From assembly GCA_947259675.1 (NCBI GenBank), contig CAMYNE010000162.1, forward strand, positions 1 through 5,839: a DNA stretch of 5,839 bases, read 5' to 3'. Position 1 is the first letter of the stretch; the number at the start of each line of letters is the position of its first letter. Both the position numbers and the translations under genes were made by a program. This document shows positions 5,088 through 5,839 of this stretch, one piece after another. Below the pieces are notes generated by a model. That model worked only from the letters and a program-made list of their open reading frames with translations. It was not told the DNA's origin and made no database searches. The DNA is from an uncultured Pirellulaceae bacterium. Its GTDB lineage: Bacteria > Planctomycetota > Planctomycetia > Pirellulales > Pirellulaceae.

Positions 5088-5839
5088 TTAGTCGGTGAGT
5101 CTCTCGCGGGCAGTTTGAACTAACTTGCGGATTTCATCAACAGTAGTCACCATTTCCCATTTTCGGCGGGCAAGTCCAGACAAACCGCCTTCTGGAGTCT
5201 GCATTTCATTGCGAAAGTAGTCAATAAAGACCGCCCCAATCCACTTGGTAATCAGGGCTTGCACGGCTCCCTGCAAGACCCCACCCGCAATCGTGCCGGC
5301 AAACGGAACCGTTTTGATTAATGAGGCAACGATCGCAGTTACAGCCACCGTAGCTCCTTGAGCACCAAGAACACCGACCAGGTTTTTGCCCATTTCACTG
5401 AGCCATTTTGAGGCGGTGTCCAGATCTACTTTTTGATTGTAAACGTCCGCCAAATCGAGAATCATTTTGGTGGAAATCGCGCTCCCGGCAATCAGATCGA
5501 CAACCGGGAATGGACTAATTGCCGCGATACCGCCTGCGCCCCACATGTACTTGTCGACGATCGTCCAGGCTTTGTCATCAATTGCATCTTGCACGCGCGT
5601 GCGGGCCTTTTCAACCAGCCCACGAGATTGCAGCAGCAAGTTGGCCATCAGCAAGTCTTTTCCGTCCTGTTTTACGATCTTGATCATTCGCTTAGCGAGC
5701 GGATCAATGTTAGGTTCCACCTCGATTGTTTCATCGACAGTTGATCCATCGGTCAAAACATTGCGGCGAATTCGATGGCCGGGTTGAGCCTGAATGACAA
5801 CGATATCTCCGACACCGACAAAGCTCGCGGTTTGCCTGT
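5088..5839 (-). CDS. DUF697-type protein, probably the C-terminal half of a second GTPase (start beyond window)
   Basis: The visible 249 residues end at TAA 5088-5090. A TTG at 5756 could serve as a start, but the frame stays open for 27 more codons to the window edge and that extra part reads like protein ('SFVGVGDIVVIQAQPGHR', a beta-rich segment), so the gene is very likely partial at its 5' end. From about residue 44 it parallels the second half of the downstream GTPase: 'PLAKRMIKIVKQDGKDLL' matches 'QLKVLILETLEKEGLGLI', and 'AAISPFPVVDLIAGSAI' matches 'VVAFNPAVFLDVIGGFAI'. Two hydrophobic regions (about 102-122 and 155-205) and a basic, helical C-terminus suggest a membrane-associated DUF697 domain. 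A G domain is expected upstream, outside the window. If it is absent, this would be a stand-alone YcjF-like partner. Cotranscription with the downstream GTPase is likely from the 14-bp gap. Confidence 0.78.
   Translation of the reverse strand, partial: RQTASFVGVGDIVVIQAQPGHRIRRNVLTDGSTVDETIEVEPNIDPLAKRMIKIVKQDGKDLLMANLLLQSRGLVEKARTRVQDAIDDKAWTIVDKYMWGAGGIAAISPFPVVDLIAGSAISTKMILDLADVYNQKVDLDTASKWLSEMGKNLVGVLGAQGATVAVTAIVASLIKTVPFAGTIAGGVLQGAVQALITKWIGAVFIDYFRNEMQTPEGGLSGLARRKWEMVTTVDEIRKLVQTARERLTD

Noticed and set aside
4216..5091. Plus-strand open frames of 69-132 codons over the GTPase gene
   Set aside because: They are antisense shadows of an intact GTPase with G1, G3 and G4 motifs.
5433..5787. 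Plus-strand open frames of about 105 codons over the DUF697 gene
   Set aside because: They are antisense shadows with cysteine- and arginine-rich composition and no family signal.

Overview
The window most likely comes from a member of the Planctomycetota with roughly 50% GC. The best clues are a short Flp-type pilin with the 'ESGPTAVEYAVML' segment common in that phylum, a DnaE2-type polymerase, weak or absent Shine-Dalgarno sites, and short heptameric repeats between genes. This placement is inference from protein flavour, not a database result.

Layout. Positions 1-504 (+) hold the C-terminal end of an error-prone DNA polymerase DnaE2. It converges on a minus-strand block across a 63-bp gap filled with two different 7-bp tandem repeats (506-526 and 531-561). 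The minus-strand block, read right to left from 3211 to 568, is a tightly packed three-gene operon: a low-molecular-weight protein-tyrosine-phosphatase, a fructosamine/ribulosamine 3-kinase-family protein joined by a 4-base GTGA overlap, and a predicted lipoprotein of the endonuclease/exonuclease/phosphatase (EEP) superfamily joined by a one-base TAATG overlap. The first two genes are a known functional pair in protein deglycation. The third is an unexpected addition. The leader of this operon (3212-3307) contains an imperfect 11-bp inverted repeat and only a weak promoter candidate.

Next comes a one-gene unit for a Flp/Fap-type pilin (3374-3580, minus) with its own sigma70-like promoter (3621-3649) and intrinsic terminator (3308-3334). 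Upstream of that, still on the minus strand, lie two adjacent genes, 14 bp apart, for GTPase/DUF697-type proteins. The first (5088 to beyond the window end) shows only its C-terminal membrane-associated half. The second (3718-5073) is complete, with a full set of G motifs followed by a related C-terminal half.

Nothing here looks like a mobile element, CRISPR array, tRNA or rRNA. The most interesting parts are the deglycation operon with an added lipoprotein hydrolase, the tandem GTPase/DUF697 pair, and the heptamer repeats. No stretch over 300 bases lacks a gene.
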